Below are positions 8,838-17,758 of a stretch of 64,000 nucleotides of DNA, in pieces. The stretch lies in the NCBI GenBank assembly GCA_052034255.1, contig JBPOIU010000036.1, forward strand, positions 1 to 64,000, written 5' to 3'. The notes beneath the pieces are model-generated. The model was not told the origin of the DNA and searched no databases. It saw only the letters and a list, made by a program, of their open reading frames with translations. The stretch comes from JADJEK01 sp052034255. GTDB taxonomy: Bacteria; Planctomycetota; B15-G4; JADJEK01. Position 1 is the first letter of the stretch; each line of letters opens with the position of its first letter. Made by a program: the position numbers and the translations under genes.

Positions 8838-9803
8838 ATGCCCGAACCCGTTCTGGTCGCCGACGCACTCACGGTGCGCTACGGCAAGCGCGTGGCGGTC
8901 GATCGGCTGTCGTTCTCGTTCGCGGGCGGCTGCCTCGGCTTGCTCGGGCGCAATGGCGCCGGGAAATCGTCGTTCTTGCGTGCCGCGCTCGGTCTGGTGA
9001 AGCCCGCCGGTGGCCGGGCGCTCTTGCTCGGATTGGACGCGGCGGCCGACGGCAAGCGCGTGCGCCGGAACGTCGGCTACATGCCGGAACGCGAATGCCA
9101 CATCCCCGGCCTCACGGGCGTCGAGTTCGTGGCGTATTGCGGTCGCTTGGCCGGCCTGACGGTCGCGGAAGCGCGGCGGCGCTCCCACGAGATGCTCGCG
9201 TACGTCGGGCTCCGCGAGGAGCGCTATCGCAAGGTCGACGACTACTCGCGTGGCATGAAGCAGCGCGCGAAGCTCGCGGCGGCGCTGGTCCACGATCCGG
9301 CGTTGTTGTTCCTCGACGAGCCCACGAACGGTCTCGACCCGCGCTCGCGGCGCGAGTTCCTGACCACGGTGTCGGACGTCACGCGCAACAAGAACATCCA
9401 CGTGGTGCTGTCGTCGCATCTGCTGCAAGACGTCGAGAGCGTCGCGAACGACGTCCTCGTGCTCGACCAAGGGCGCGTGCGCGCGTCGGGGCCGATCCAA
9501 GGTCTGTTGACGCGCGATGCGGGCGGCTTTTCCGTGAAGGTCCACGGCGAGTGGGAACCGTTCCAGGCCGTGCTCGAGCAAGCCGGGTTCGCGGTGCATC
9601 GGGACGCGCGCCACCAGTGGATCGTGCGCCAAGGTCAGTCCGCACAGGCGCCGACGGTGGCCGCACTGTTCGCGATGGCGCGCCAGTCGCAGACCTTGTT
9701 GCGCGAAGTGCTGCCCGAGGAAGAGACGCTCGAGGATCTGTTCCTGCGCGCGCTGCAAGAATCCGACGCGGACGGGGCGCCCGCATCGGCGGGAGCGGGC
9801 TGA
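8838..9803 (+). CDS. ABC-2 type exporter, ATP-binding subunit (system 1)
   Basis: 321 residues. Walker A is GRNGAGKS (37-44), Walker B LLFLDEPTNGLDP and the switch histidine SSH in VVLSSHLL. The signature motif is a non-standard YSRGMKQR in place of LSGGQ, which is common in ABC-2/multidrug and NatA-like exporters. It powers export by the membrane subunit encoded next, whose ATG overlaps this stop codon by one base (TGATG at 9801). The start at 8838 is chosen for GGAAG at proper spacing and alignment with family N-termini. An in-frame ATG at 8751, 12 bases after a TAGACT box, is an alternative that would add 29 residues. The substrate is unknown. Confidence 0.88.
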   Translation: MPEPVLVADALTVRYGKRVAVDRLSFSFAGGCLGLLGRNGAGKSSFLRAALGLVKPAGGRALLLGLDAAADGKRVRRNVGYMPERECHIPGLTGVEFVAYCGRLAGLTVAEARRRSHEMLAYVGLREERYRKVDDYSRGMKQRAKLAAALVHDPALLFLDEPTNGLDPRSRREFLTTVSDVTRNKNIHVVLSSHLLQDVESVANDVLVLDQGRVRASGPIQGLLTRDAGGFSVKVHGEWEPFQAVLEQAGFAVHRDARHQWIVRQGQSAQAPTVAALFAMARQSQTLLREVLPEEETLEDLFLRALQESDADGAPASAGAG

Positions 9804-10723
9804 TGCCGATCTACGACCAAACCTATCGGCACATCGACAGCGTCAAGCGCCCGCCGCGCCTGGTGTGGCTCGCGATGCTCGGCGTCAGCTTGCGGCTGTT
9901 CTTCCGCGACAAGCGCCGACTGATCCCTGGCGCGCTGACGTTGATCCCGTTCGCCATGGGATTGATCGGCGTGCTGCTGCCGTTCCTCGTGCCGCCCGGG
10001 GTGAAGAGCTCGGAAGTCCAGGGGATGATGCGGAACTCCGGAGTCGATGGTTCGACCATCTACACGTTCTTGGTGTTCCCGACCCAATGGCTCGCGATCT
10101 TCCTGTACGCGATGCTCGCCGGCGCCGGCTTGGTGACGAACGACTTGAAGGCCAACGCGCTCGAGCTCTACTTCTCGCGGCCGCTGACGCTGACGGACTA
10201 TTTCCTCGGCAAGCTCGGCGCGGTGCTCGCGGTGCTGTCGTTCTTCACGCTGCTGCCGGCATTCGTGTTGTGGATCCTCGACATCGCGGTGAGCTCCGAC
10301 CCGCAGCGCTTGTGGACGCAGTTGCCGTTGTTGCCGCGCATCGTCGCCGCCTCACTGGTCGTGACGCTGCCGTACGCGACGCTGGTCCTCGCGATCTCGG
10401 CGATGGCACGGTCGCAGCGCCTGGCGGTGGTGGGGTTCGCGGCGATCGTCGGCTTGACCCAGATCCTCGGCAACGACAACTTCGCCGCGATGTTCGACAG
10501 CGACGCGATGCAGTTGATCGCGCTCAAGGACTGCGTCGACCGGGTGGCGTTCGAGATCCTCGACGTCTCGCCGCAGGAGTCGTTACTCGGGATGTTCGAC
10601 GCGAAGGAGCCGCTCAGCGCGTTCACGAGCACGGCGCCGACCGTCGTGGTCATCGCATGGGTCGCACTGTCGACGGCGCTGTTCTATCGCCGCGTGCGCG
10701 CGGTGGAGATCGTCGCGACCTGA
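9803..10723 (+). CDS. ABC-2 type exporter, membrane subunit (system 1)
   Basis: 306 residues with about six predicted membrane helices, for example LIPGALTLIPFAMGLIGVLL, WLAIFLYAMLAGAGLV and AVLAVLSFFTLLPAFVLWIL. The segment LKANALELYFSRPLTLTDYF is typical of ABC-2 permeases, where a cytoplasmic elbow precedes the exporter core. Translation is coupled to the ATPase gene by a one-base TGATG overlap. It is the channel half of a probable homomeric exporter. A second, unequal copy of the same module lies at 12620-14367 beyond the FG-GAP gene. The gene runs convergently into the FG-GAP protein gene with only 22 bases between stop codons and no obvious terminator. Confidence 0.85.
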   Translation: MPIYDQTYRHIDSVKRPPRLVWLAMLGVSLRLFFRDKRRLIPGALTLIPFAMGLIGVLLPFLVPPGVKSSEVQGMMRNSGVDGSTIYTFLVFPTQWLAIFLYAMLAGAGLVTNDLKANALELYFSRPLTLTDYFLGKLGAVLAVLSFFTLLPAFVLWILDIAVSSDPQRLWTQLPLLPRIVAASLVVTLPYATLVLAISAMARSQRLAVVGFAAIVGLTQILGNDNFAAMFDSDAMQLIALKDCVDRVAFEILDVSPQESLLGMFDAKEPLSAFTSTAPTVVVIAWVALSTALFYRRVRAVEIVAT

Positions 10724-10745
10724 TCGCCGAGCGCGTTCGTTCCCG

Positions 10746-12383
10746 TCACGGGCCGACGGTCAACGTCGGACACGCGGAGGCGCGCCAGCCGACGGCGCTC
10801 CACGGCTCTTGCACGATCGCCTGGAGATGGAACGACTGCACCAATGTGCCGCCCGGCGGGATCACGCCCGACGTCGACCAGACTCCCGTCGACGGGACGA
10901 AGCCGATCGGAACGACGCTGAGGAACGGTGTGAGGCCGACACAGATCATGCCGAAGGGCGACGCGAACGCGCCGGGCGCGATGTCGATGAACAGGAACGC
11001 CGGTTGGTTCGGCATCGCCTGCAACGTCAGCGCGTACGCGGACCCGTACTTCCCGGTGCTGTCGACGGCGAATGCGCCGACCTGCGCGGCCTTGACGACG
11101 AGCGATCCGGAGTTAATGCCCGCGAGGCCGTCGTTCAGAGGATTGCCGATCACGAAATCGGAGCGCCCGTCGCCGTTCGCGTCGCCGATGTCGGCGACGA
11201 ATCCGCCGAGACCTTCGTTCGCACTCGATCCTTCGAACACGTAGAGCGGCGTGAAGGCACCGCCGCGCAGCACGAGCGCGATTCCCGCGCTCGGGTTGCC
11301 GTTGATCTGCGCGTCCGGCGACGCCACGGCGATGTCGCCTCGGCCATCCGCGTCCAGATCGCCGAGACCGGCCACGACGCTGCCGAGGCGATCCCCGGCG
11401 AGAAGGCCGTCGACGACGGTCAGGATCGTTCCCGCCGCGCCGCTGAGGACGTAGGCCCGTCCCGCGAGGGGAAGTCCGGAGGGCGCGGCCCCCGGGGCGC
11501 CGACCACGACGTCCGCGACTCCGTCTTGATCGAGATCCAACGTGTCGTCGATGACGAAGCCGACCGACTCACCGGCGACCGGCCCGTCGAAGGTCCAGAG
11601 CGTCGCGCCGTTCGTCGGGTTGACCGCACGGCTGCGTCCCGAGCCGGACCCCGCCCCGGAATCGAAACCGGGAGTCCCGATCAGCAGATCGCGCAGGCCG
11701 TCGCCGTTGAGGTCGGCAATGCTCGCGAGATCGGACCCGAGGGCGTCGAACGCCGCCATGCCGGTGAACGTCCGCAACGTCGCCCCGGAGACGCCATCGA
11801 GGACGAACACGGCTCCGGCGTTGGCTCCGCTGAGCGCAGTGAATCCCGGCGCGGCGACGGCCAGGTCCAGCGAACCGTTGCCGTTGACGTCGTCGAGGCT
11901 CGCCAGGGATTCGCCGAAGCGCGCGTTGGTGCTCGGGCCGGGGATGGTGCCGAGCGCTGCGAACGACGCTCCGTTCAGGATGCGTACGGCTCCGACTTGG
12001 AGACCGCCCCCGGCGCCGGGGACGCCGACCGCGATTTCCGGGATGCCGTCGAAGGTGACGTCCCCGATCGCCGCCAACGCCGCGCCGAACCGCTCCAGCG
12101 GAATCGTGCCCGGAATGGTCAAGACGCGCGCGCCGGTGATCCCCGAGATCACGGCGAGCTCGCCGGCATTCGACGCCCCGGCGGGGGACGCGTTGGGTGC
12201 GCCGACCAACAAGTCCGGGACGGTGTCGTTGTCGACATCGGCGATGCGCAACGCGCAGGCGCCGAACAGGTCCCCGGCCATCAGCCCTTCGTTCGAAAAC
12301 AGCGTGGCCTGCGCGGCCGCCTCGGGGATACCGAGGGCGGCAACGAGGACGATCGGAAGCCAGAGGGCTTGGTTCCGGTCCAT
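10746..12383 (-). CDS. Secreted FG-GAP/integrin-alpha-like repeat protein
   Basis: 545 residues. A signal peptide spans about residues 1-22 (LPIVLVAALGIPEAAAQ). Seven FG-GAP blades follow, each with a calcium-loop motif of the DxDxDxxxD type: IADVDNDTVPDLLVGAPN, IGDVTFDGIPEIAVGVPG, LDDVNGNGSLDLAVAAPG, IADLNGDGLRDLLIGTPG, LDLDQDGVADVVVGAPG, LGDLDADGRGDIAVASPD and IGDANGDGRSDFVIGNP. Together they form a calcium-binding beta-propeller. The last ~110 residues are a separate Cys-containing beta domain starting near FAVDSTGKYG. Proteins of this layout are cell-surface or adhesive; no enzyme motif is seen. The ATG at 12383 is chosen because the signal peptide starts there. The gene sits between two exporter modules on the other strand. 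Confidence 0.8.
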   Translation of the reverse strand: MDRNQALWLPIVLVAALGIPEAAAQATLFSNEGLMAGDLFGACALRIADVDNDTVPDLLVGAPNASPAGASNAGELAVISGITGARVLTIPGTIPLERFGAALAAIGDVTFDGIPEIAVGVPGAGGGLQVGAVRILNGASFAALGTIPGPSTNARFGESLASLDDVNGNGSLDLAVAAPGFTALSGANAGAVFVLDGVSGATLRTFTGMAAFDALGSDLASIADLNGDGLRDLLIGTPGFDSGAGSGSGRSRAVNPTNGATLWTFDGPVAGESVGFVIDDTLDLDQDGVADVVVGAPGAAPSGLPLAGRAYVLSGAAGTILTVVDGLLAGDRLGSVVAGLGDLDADGRGDIAVASPDAQINGNPSAGIALVLRGGAFTPLYVFEGSSANEGLGGFVADIGDANGDGRSDFVIGNPLNDGLAGINSGSLVVKAAQVGAFAVDSTGKYGSAYALTLQAMPNQPAFLFIDIAPGAFASPFGMICVGLTPFLSVVPIGFVPSTGVWSTSGVIPPGGTLVQSFHLQAIVQEPWSAVGWRASACPTLTVGP

Positions 12384-12619
12384 GAGTGGAGACGCCACAG
12401 GGGATCGCGCGTGAAGGGGACCTCGAGTCCGAGCGGCGACCGTGTCGCACCGAGGGCCCGTCGACGGCGTCGACGAGGAACCCGGCGCGATTGCCGTACC
12501 GACGAGTTCGAGGGACTCCGGCAGGAGTGAACGGAAGGTACGATGCTCCGCCCGATCGGGCAAGTCGAGCGCCGGCGAAGGTCGCGGCAATCGACCCCGT
12601 CGATGACCAGGAACCGCGC

Positions 12620-13537
12620 GTGATCGAACCGATCGAATTACGGTCTGCATCGAAGTGGTACGGACCGGTCATCGGTCTCAACGATGTCACTCTGAAGATC
12701 AAACCGGGAGTGACCGGGCTGCTCGGCCCGAACGGCGCCGGTAAGACCACGATGATCCGCCTGATCACGGGTCAGGCCGAACCGAGCGCCGGCGAGGTGC
12801 TGGTCTTCGGCGAGCCCGTGTTCCGGACGCCCAAAGTGTTGGCGCGCCTCGGGTGTTGTCCGGACGTCGAGGCGATCGACGAGGAAGCGACCGGGCACGA
12901 ATTCGTGGCGTCCTACGCCTGGCTGTCGGGGTTCTCGCGGGCGGCCGCCCGCGCGCGCGCCACCGCACTGCTCGCGCGCGTCGGCATGAGCGCTGCCGCC
13001 GATCGCGCGATCGGGTCGTACTCGAAGGGGATGCGTCAACGGGTGAAGCTGGCGCAGGCGTTGGTGCTGGAGCCCGACGTCCTCGTGCTCGACGAGCCGC
13101 TGAACGGCATGGATCCGCTCGCGCGGCGCGAGACGATCGACTTCGTGCGGAAGCTGGGACAGGAAGGGAAGACGGTGCTCGTTTCGAGCCACGTCCTGCA
13201 TGAAGTCGAAGCGATGACCGATGTCGTCGCGCTGATGCATCACGGCCGTGTGTTGGCCGAAGGGCGCGTCCACGAGATCCGCAAACTGCTGAAGGGGTAT
13301 CCCCATCAGGTCGCGATCGAGAGCGCCGATCCGCATGCGGTCGCGCGCCGGATCATGGACAGCGACCACGTCGTCGGCTTGCGCTTCGAAGAGCGCGAGT
13401 TGCGCATCGAGACCCGCGACGCCGAGGCTCTGTATCGCACGATCGAGGGACTGGTGCTCGACGAAGGCGTCGACGTCACGCGGATGTCGACGCGCGACGA
13501 TTCGCTCGAGGCCGTGTTCGACTACTTGGTGAGGTGA
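12620..13537 (+). CDS. ABC-2 type exporter, ATP-binding subunit (system 2)
   Basis: 305 residues. Walker A GPNGAGKT (36-43), signature YSKGMRQR, Walker B VLVLDEPLNGMDP and H-loop VLVSSHVLHE are all present. The GTG at 12620 is chosen because AGGAA precedes it by about six bases and the protein then begins just before the first beta strand; longer in-frame readings back to 12386 lack coding character. A TACGAT box lies at 12539-12544. The C-terminal third (residues about 220-305) is the regulatory extension usual in NatA/CcmA-like proteins. The stop overlaps the permease start by four bases (GTGA). Confidence 0.88.
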   Translation: MIEPIELRSASKWYGPVIGLNDVTLKIKPGVTGLLGPNGAGKTTMIRLITGQAEPSAGEVLVFGEPVFRTPKVLARLGCCPDVEAIDEEATGHEFVASYAWLSGFSRAAARARATALLARVGMSAAADRAIGSYSKGMRQRVKLAQALVLEPDVLVLDEPLNGMDPLARRETIDFVRKLGQEGKTVLVSSHVLHEVEAMTDVVALMHHGRVLAEGRVHEIRKLLKGYPHQVAIESADPHAVARRIMDSDHVVGLRFEERELRIETRDAEALYRTIEGLVLDEGVDVTRMSTRDDSLEAVFDYLVR

Positions 13538-14367
13538 CCGTGGCGGTCGACGGAGTGGTTCCGCTTTCCTTCGCGTCCGCCGCGTTCCGCGTCGGTGCTC
13601 TCGGCCCGTTGCGGCTGTTGCGCGGGTCCCGGCTCATCCTGGTGCTGGTGCTGGTCGCCGTGCCCGTGATCGTCTCGGGCATCGCGTTCGCGGCGCGCCC
13701 GCGGGTGCTCGGCGTCAACAACTTCGTCAACTTCGTCGCGCTGTTCGACCTGAGCCTGCTGCTGCCCCTCGTCGCGATGCTGCTGTCGGCGGGAGCGGTC
13801 GGTGACGACATCGAAAACGGGACGCTGCTGTACCTGCGGCTGCGGCCGATCTCGCGCGCCGCGATCATGGCGGGCCGTTGGCTCGGCTGTTCGTTCGCGT
13901 GCTGCGTGTTGTTCGTGCCCGCGACGATCGTGCTGTACGTGATCCAGACCACCGCACGGCACCCCGACCTGTTTCGCGACGAACTCGGCCTGCTCGCGGC
14001 GGTGTGCGGCATCGTGATCCTCGCGACGTTCGCGTACACGGCGCTGTTCCTCGTGTTCGCGGCGCTGTTCTTCCGCGCGATGCTGTTCGGATTGTTCCTG
14101 GTCGTCGGCTGGGAAACGGCGGTGTTGATCCTGCCGAACAAGGCGGCCGTGTACACGGTCGGCTTCCATTCGCGGGCACTGCTGTCGCACGCCACGCTCG
14201 AAGGTTCACGCGTCCACGCGGTCATCGATCGTTTTCGCGACTTCGGACTGTTGCCGACGGTCGCGAGTTCGGTGACGGGTGTGCTGATCGCGACCCTCGT
14301 GCTGGTCGCCGTCGCGGGACACCTGTTCACGCGCAAAGAGTATCTGGTGACGCAAAAGGAAGGCTGA
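13534..14367 (+). CDS. ABC-2 type exporter, membrane subunit (system 2)
   Basis: 277 residues, start GTG overlapping the ATPase stop codon (GTGA). About six hydrophobic helices are visible, including LILVLVLVAVPVIVSGIAFA, LSLLLPLVAMLLSAGAVGDD and a C-terminal TGVLIATLVLVAVAGHLF. The segment DDIENGTLLYLRLRPISRAA is the family's cytoplasmic elbow. With the preceding ATPase it forms a second ABC-2 exporter, only distantly similar to the one at 8838-10723. The substrate is unknown. Just after the stop, a GC-rich inverted repeat (arms 14370-14379 and 14391-14400) could end transcription toward the convergent oxidase gene. Confidence 0.82.
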   Translation: MTVAVDGVVPLSFASAAFRVGALGPLRLLRGSRLILVLVLVAVPVIVSGIAFAARPRVLGVNNFVNFVALFDLSLLLPLVAMLLSAGAVGDDIENGTLLYLRLRPISRAAIMAGRWLGCSFACCVLFVPATIVLYVIQTTARHPDLFRDELGLLAAVCGIVILATFAYTALFLVFAALFFRAMLFGLFLVVGWETAVLILPNKAAVYTVGFHSRALLSHATLEGSRVHAVIDRFRDFGLLPTVASSVTGVLIATLVLVAVAGHLFTRKEYLVTQKEG

Positions 14368-14448
14368 AGCCGCCGCGCGGGTCCTGCTCGCGCGCGGCGG
14401 GCGCCGGCTTGGCGTCGGCGATCACGGCGCCGCGCACGAGGTCTCGCG

Positions 14449-15543
14449 TCAGACCGTTCGCGCCGAGGCGGTCCGCGGGATGCGGAACTCGCGCGGAGTG
14501 GGCTTGCCCTCGACGGCGTCGGCCGTGAGCTCGCCGAGGATCGGGCCGAACTTGAACGCGTGTCCGCTGCCGCAGCCGGCCACGACCGTCGGGCGAGGTG
14601 CGTCGATATGGTCGATGACGAAATCGCCGTCGTCCGACATCGTGTAGAGGCACGTGCGCACGATCGCCGGATCGCGTTCGAGGAACGGCATCCGCGATCG
14701 GACGAAGTCCGCGATCGCCTCGACGTCTTCGCGCGGCGCATCGCGCGGGCCATCGGGGTCGACCGTGCTGCCGGGGCGATGGCACGCGATCTTGAACCAA
14801 CCGTCGGGCGTCGCAGGAAAGCCGTAGAAGCCTGCCGTCGCGAGATCGAACGACCAGAACGGCCACGCCGTCGGCGCGCGTCGCGGGTCGCGCGGACGGA
14901 ACAACAGCTCGACTTGGAGCGACGGCGTGACCTTCATGCCCTTCATGCACGGAGCGGGGACGAGCTTCGCGAGCCACGCGCCCGCGGCAACGACGACGAC
15001 GTCGGCTTCGAGCGTCGCGAGATCCTCGACGCGGTGCTGTGTGCGGATCGTCGCACCCCCCGCGCGCGCGCTCGAGGCCAGCGCGCTCAATGCGGTGATC
15101 GGATCGAGCCAGCCGGCGACGCGATCGTGGATCGCCGCGTCGACTCCGCGCAGATCGAACTCGGGCAGCAGCGCCGCCGCGGCGCGGGCATCGATGCGTC
15201 GCGGGGCATCGTGCGACGTCGCGAGGCCGGAGAGACTCTGCTGCTCGAAACACGCGGCGTCCCAGCGCGTCGACAGCCCGACGTATCCGGTTTCGCGGTA
15301 GATCACGGTCCCGGTCGAGCGTTCAAGGTCGCGCCAGGCCGTTCTGGCGCGCTCGACCCATGCGCCGTAGCGCGCCGTCATCGGCCCGTACGTGCGCCGA
15401 AGTGCCTTGGAGACGTCATTGCTGGCGGCCCGTTCGGCGGGGATGGCATCGGCTTCGAACACGTCGACTCGATGGCCGCGACGCGTGAGTTCGTGCGCGG
15501 CCGCAAGTCCGAACACGCCCGCGCCGATGATGGCGATGCGCAT
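14449..15543 (-). CDS. FAD-dependent amine oxidase, sarcosine/N-methyltryptophan oxidase type
   Basis: 364 residues, the usual size of monomeric sarcosine oxidase. The Rossmann FAD motif is at the start (IIGAGVFGLAAAHELTRRG), and the DAO-fold strand VVVVAAGAWLAKLVP ends in the expected GAW. The covalent-flavin cysteine is present at C298 in TCLYTMSDDGDFVID, matching the family's C-x-Y-T-x-x-x-D pattern. The enzyme oxidises N-methylated or secondary amino acids to imines, reducing O2 to H2O2; which amine cannot be told. GAGGAC precedes the ATG. It is divergent from a methyltransferase gene only 68 bases away, which hints at linked regulation. Confidence 0.85.
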   Translation of the reverse strand: MRIAIIGAGVFGLAAAHELTRRGHRVDVFEADAIPAERAASNDVSKALRRTYGPMTARYGAWVERARTAWRDLERSTGTVIYRETGYVGLSTRWDAACFEQQSLSGLATSHDAPRRIDARAAAALLPEFDLRGVDAAIHDRVAGWLDPITALSALASSARAGGATIRTQHRVEDLATLEADVVVVAAGAWLAKLVPAPCMKGMKVTPSLQVELLFRPRDPRRAPTAWPFWSFDLATAGFYGFPATPDGWFKIACHRPGSTVDPDGPRDAPREDVEAIADFVRSRMPFLERDPAIVRTCLYTMSDDGDFVIDHIDAPRPTVVAGCGSGHAFKFGPILGELTADAVEGKPTPREFRIPRTASARTV

Positions 15544-15611
15544 GGAGTCCTCGTCGGTGCAGGTCCTGTGGCCAGCGCACGATAGGATGCCGCGCCCATT
15601 TCGTCGAAGCG

Positions 15612-16817
15612 GTGTTCACGCCGTTTCCCGAGCTCGATCCGGAGTCGCGCGTGCAAGCGTCCGCAGAGGCCTGGTTGGTGGATTTGAAGCAAGACCTCGG
15701 CGTCGGTTCGGACCGCGTCGTCGAGGTCGGTGCCGGCTCGCCGCCGCGCGCGCGCGGCGCACTGCTGGTCGTCGATGCCGGGACGCGACGCGCGGCCGAC
15801 GCCACGCTCGGCGCCGACGTGTTGCGCGCGGTGCGGGATGGGTTGTCGCCCGAGGGTCACGTCCTGGTGGTCGGGCACTCGCTCGAGGACGCGCCGCACC
15901 TTTGCCAGTTGCGCAACGCGCTGTGGCCGCATCTGCACGTCGTACGCGCCTACCGGATGAAGCGTGGCGAGCCCGTGCTGCGCATCGAACTCGGCGGTTC
16001 CACGAAGTTGCCGCACGTCGCCGAAGCGGACGGTTTCGCGGTGCTCGCGCTCGAGCGACTGGTCGCGATGTCGCCCGCGACGACCGCGCAGAAGTTCGAC
16101 AAGAACGCGGCCGGCTGGAACGGCGTGCCGGGCGCACCCGACTACGCGCACTTCCGCTGGATGCGCAAACTACTGGCCGTGCTCGGCAAGCCGCGCTCCG
16201 GCGAGACCGCGCTGGACGCTGGATCCGGCGCCGGCTGGGTCGGGATCGAAGCCGCGAAGCTCGGCGCGAGCGTGTCGTCGTTCGATCCGAGTCCCGAGAT
16301 GGTGAAGTTCGTGCTGGCGAACGCCGCGAGCGAGGGCGTTCGCGTCGAGGGCCGGGTCGGGTTCTGCGAGAAGCCGCCGTTTGGTGGCCCGTTCGACCTC
16401 GTGCTGAACAGCGGCGTCATCTCGTTCTCCCCGGATGCCGACGTCTTCTTGGACGGTCTGTGCGGCGTCGTGAAGCCCGGTGGCCGGCTCGTGATCGGCG
16501 ATCTGAATCCACGCTCGCGCGGCATGACGCGCCGCCGCACGCAGAAGCCGATCGTGCCGGTGCGCGAACTGAACGCTTCGTTGCGGGAGGACGTCGAGCG
16601 CGGGCTCGAGCGCCGCGGCTTCACCGTGGACTGGCGCCGCTTCTATCAGCTCACGTCGCCGGTGCCGGAGCTGATCCACCGGTCGAAGAATCGCATGGTC
16701 CAGGCCGCATTGCTCGCGGCCAACCGCGTCGGTTGCGCGGTCGATGGAATGCTCGGCTCACCGCTCGCGCCACTGTTCGACTCGTGGATCATCGGCGCGA
16801 CGAAGCGCGCGCGGTGA
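15612..16817 (+). CDS. Class I SAM-dependent methyltransferase with extra N-terminal domain
   Basis: 401 residues from a GTG start. The catalytic Rossmann domain begins near residue 195: motif I LDAGSGAGWVGIEAAKLG, acidic residue in SSFDPSPEMVKF, and motif IV-VI region VLNSGVISFSPDADVFLDG / VVKPGGRLVIGDLNP. The first ~160 residues (VVEVGAGSPPRARGALLVVD ... HVLVVGHSLEDAPHL) look like another alpha/beta domain with a worn SAM-binding pattern, possibly a degenerate second methyltransferase fold. The C-terminus (about residue 315 on) is helical. A TAGGAT box lies 23 bases before the start. The substrate is unknown; the divergent neighbour is an amine oxidase of the N-methyl-amino-acid type. Confidence 0.75.
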   Translation: MFTPFPELDPESRVQASAEAWLVDLKQDLGVGSDRVVEVGAGSPPRARGALLVVDAGTRRAADATLGADVLRAVRDGLSPEGHVLVVGHSLEDAPHLCQLRNALWPHLHVVRAYRMKRGEPVLRIELGGSTKLPHVAEADGFAVLALERLVAMSPATTAQKFDKNAAGWNGVPGAPDYAHFRWMRKLLAVLGKPRSGETALDAGSGAGWVGIEAAKLGASVSSFDPSPEMVKFVLANAASEGVRVEGRVGFCEKPPFGGPFDLVLNSGVISFSPDADVFLDGLCGVVKPGGRLVIGDLNPRSRGMTRRRTQKPIVPVRELNASLREDVERGLERRGFTVDWRRFYQLTSPVPELIHRSKNRMVQAALLAANRVGCAVDGMLGSPLAPLFDSWIIGATKRAR

Positions 16818-16859
16818 CGATCGTGCCGTCCCGGCGCGAAGTCTCGCCGCCGGGTCGGA

Positions 16860-17540
16860 TCAGTGCGTCGGATCGACGAGCCCCAAGCCACAGCGCACGA
16901 GGCGCAAGCGGTCGACGACCGTCCCGTCGCGCTGGATCGCCAAGCGCACCGTCTCGCGGCCGACCGTTTTCGTGACGTGGTACACGACGTTGCCGTCGGC
17001 TTCGATCACTTCGATGCCGGCGAGCGTGCCCGCGCCCCCGTCCACGTTCGCGCGGTCGCGGACCACCGGCGGCACTTCGGCGGTCGTCGCGGCGCGGCGG
17101 GTCTGGACGACGTGCGGAACGCCTTCGTCGTCGAAACGCACGCGAACCGCGGATCGAGCGCCGTTCGCATCCAACTCGACTTCCCACGTCTCGTGTTCGC
17201 GCTCGATGATCCGCGATCCACCGCGCACGACGGCTTGCGGCGCGAGCCCGAGAGCGACCTCGCGCGCGAGGCCGGGCAGCTCGGCCGTCGAGATCGCTCC
17301 GGCGTAGCCGACGACGTGGCCGTCGTCGTCGAGCGCGAGTTCGAATCCGCGCGTCGTGTCGACCGCGTGGGCGAACGCGATGACCTCGGGATCGAGTCGG
17401 CCGAAGTCCTGGTGGAGCACGCCGCAGCCGAGCGGCGTCGACGACAGCACGATCAGCGCCAGCCCGATCGTTCGCGACCAAACGAGCGTCGCTGCGATGC
17501 GCGAAGCACGGAACGTGGGGGAGCGCGAGGGTCGGACCAA
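16860..17540 (-). CDS. Putative lipoprotein of unknown function
   Basis: 226 residues from a TTG start at 17540, chosen because GGAG precedes it by six bases and it gives a proper signal. A basic start, then IGLALIVLSSTPLGC, ends in a lipobox cysteine (C39), so the protein is probably lipidated. The mature part contains tandem beta units (FELALDDDGHVVGYAGAIS; TWEVELDANGARSAVRVRFD; RLAIQRDGTVVDRLRLV) resembling PepSY-type small domains, but I cannot assign the family firmly. A TAGTTT box lies at 17596-17601 on the minus strand. It ends convergently 42 bases from the methyltransferase gene. Confidence 0.55.
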   Translation of the reverse strand: MVRPSRSPTFRASRIAATLVWSRTIGLALIVLSSTPLGCGVLHQDFGRLDPEVIAFAHAVDTTRGFELALDDDGHVVGYAGAISTAELPGLAREVALGLAPQAVVRGGSRIIEREHETWEVELDANGARSAVRVRFDDEGVPHVVQTRRAATTAEVPPVVRDRANVDGGAGTLAGIEVIEADGNVVYHVTKTVGRETVRLAIQRDGTVVDRLRLVRCGLGLVDPTH

Positions 17541-17758
17541 GAGTGGACTCCGTTCGGGCGCGCCAGCTCGAGCGCGGTGCGGGACGCGGTCGGCGAAACT
17601 ACCAGCCCGACGACCGACTCCGCCCGCATTCGCGGGATCGCCTGGTCCGACAGCGCGTCGGAACTCGGGTCGGCGGCGCGTTCCGCGCACCGGCTACACT
17701 GCGCCGTTTCGGTGTCCGGCGCGCAGTGCGTCGGGCGTTGGACGACTCGCACGCGACG

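Noticed and set aside
17541..17758. Lysine riboswitch ahead of the aminomutase gene
   Set aside because: The 218-base divergent gap shows no conserved riboswitch core or terminator hairpin that I can recognise.
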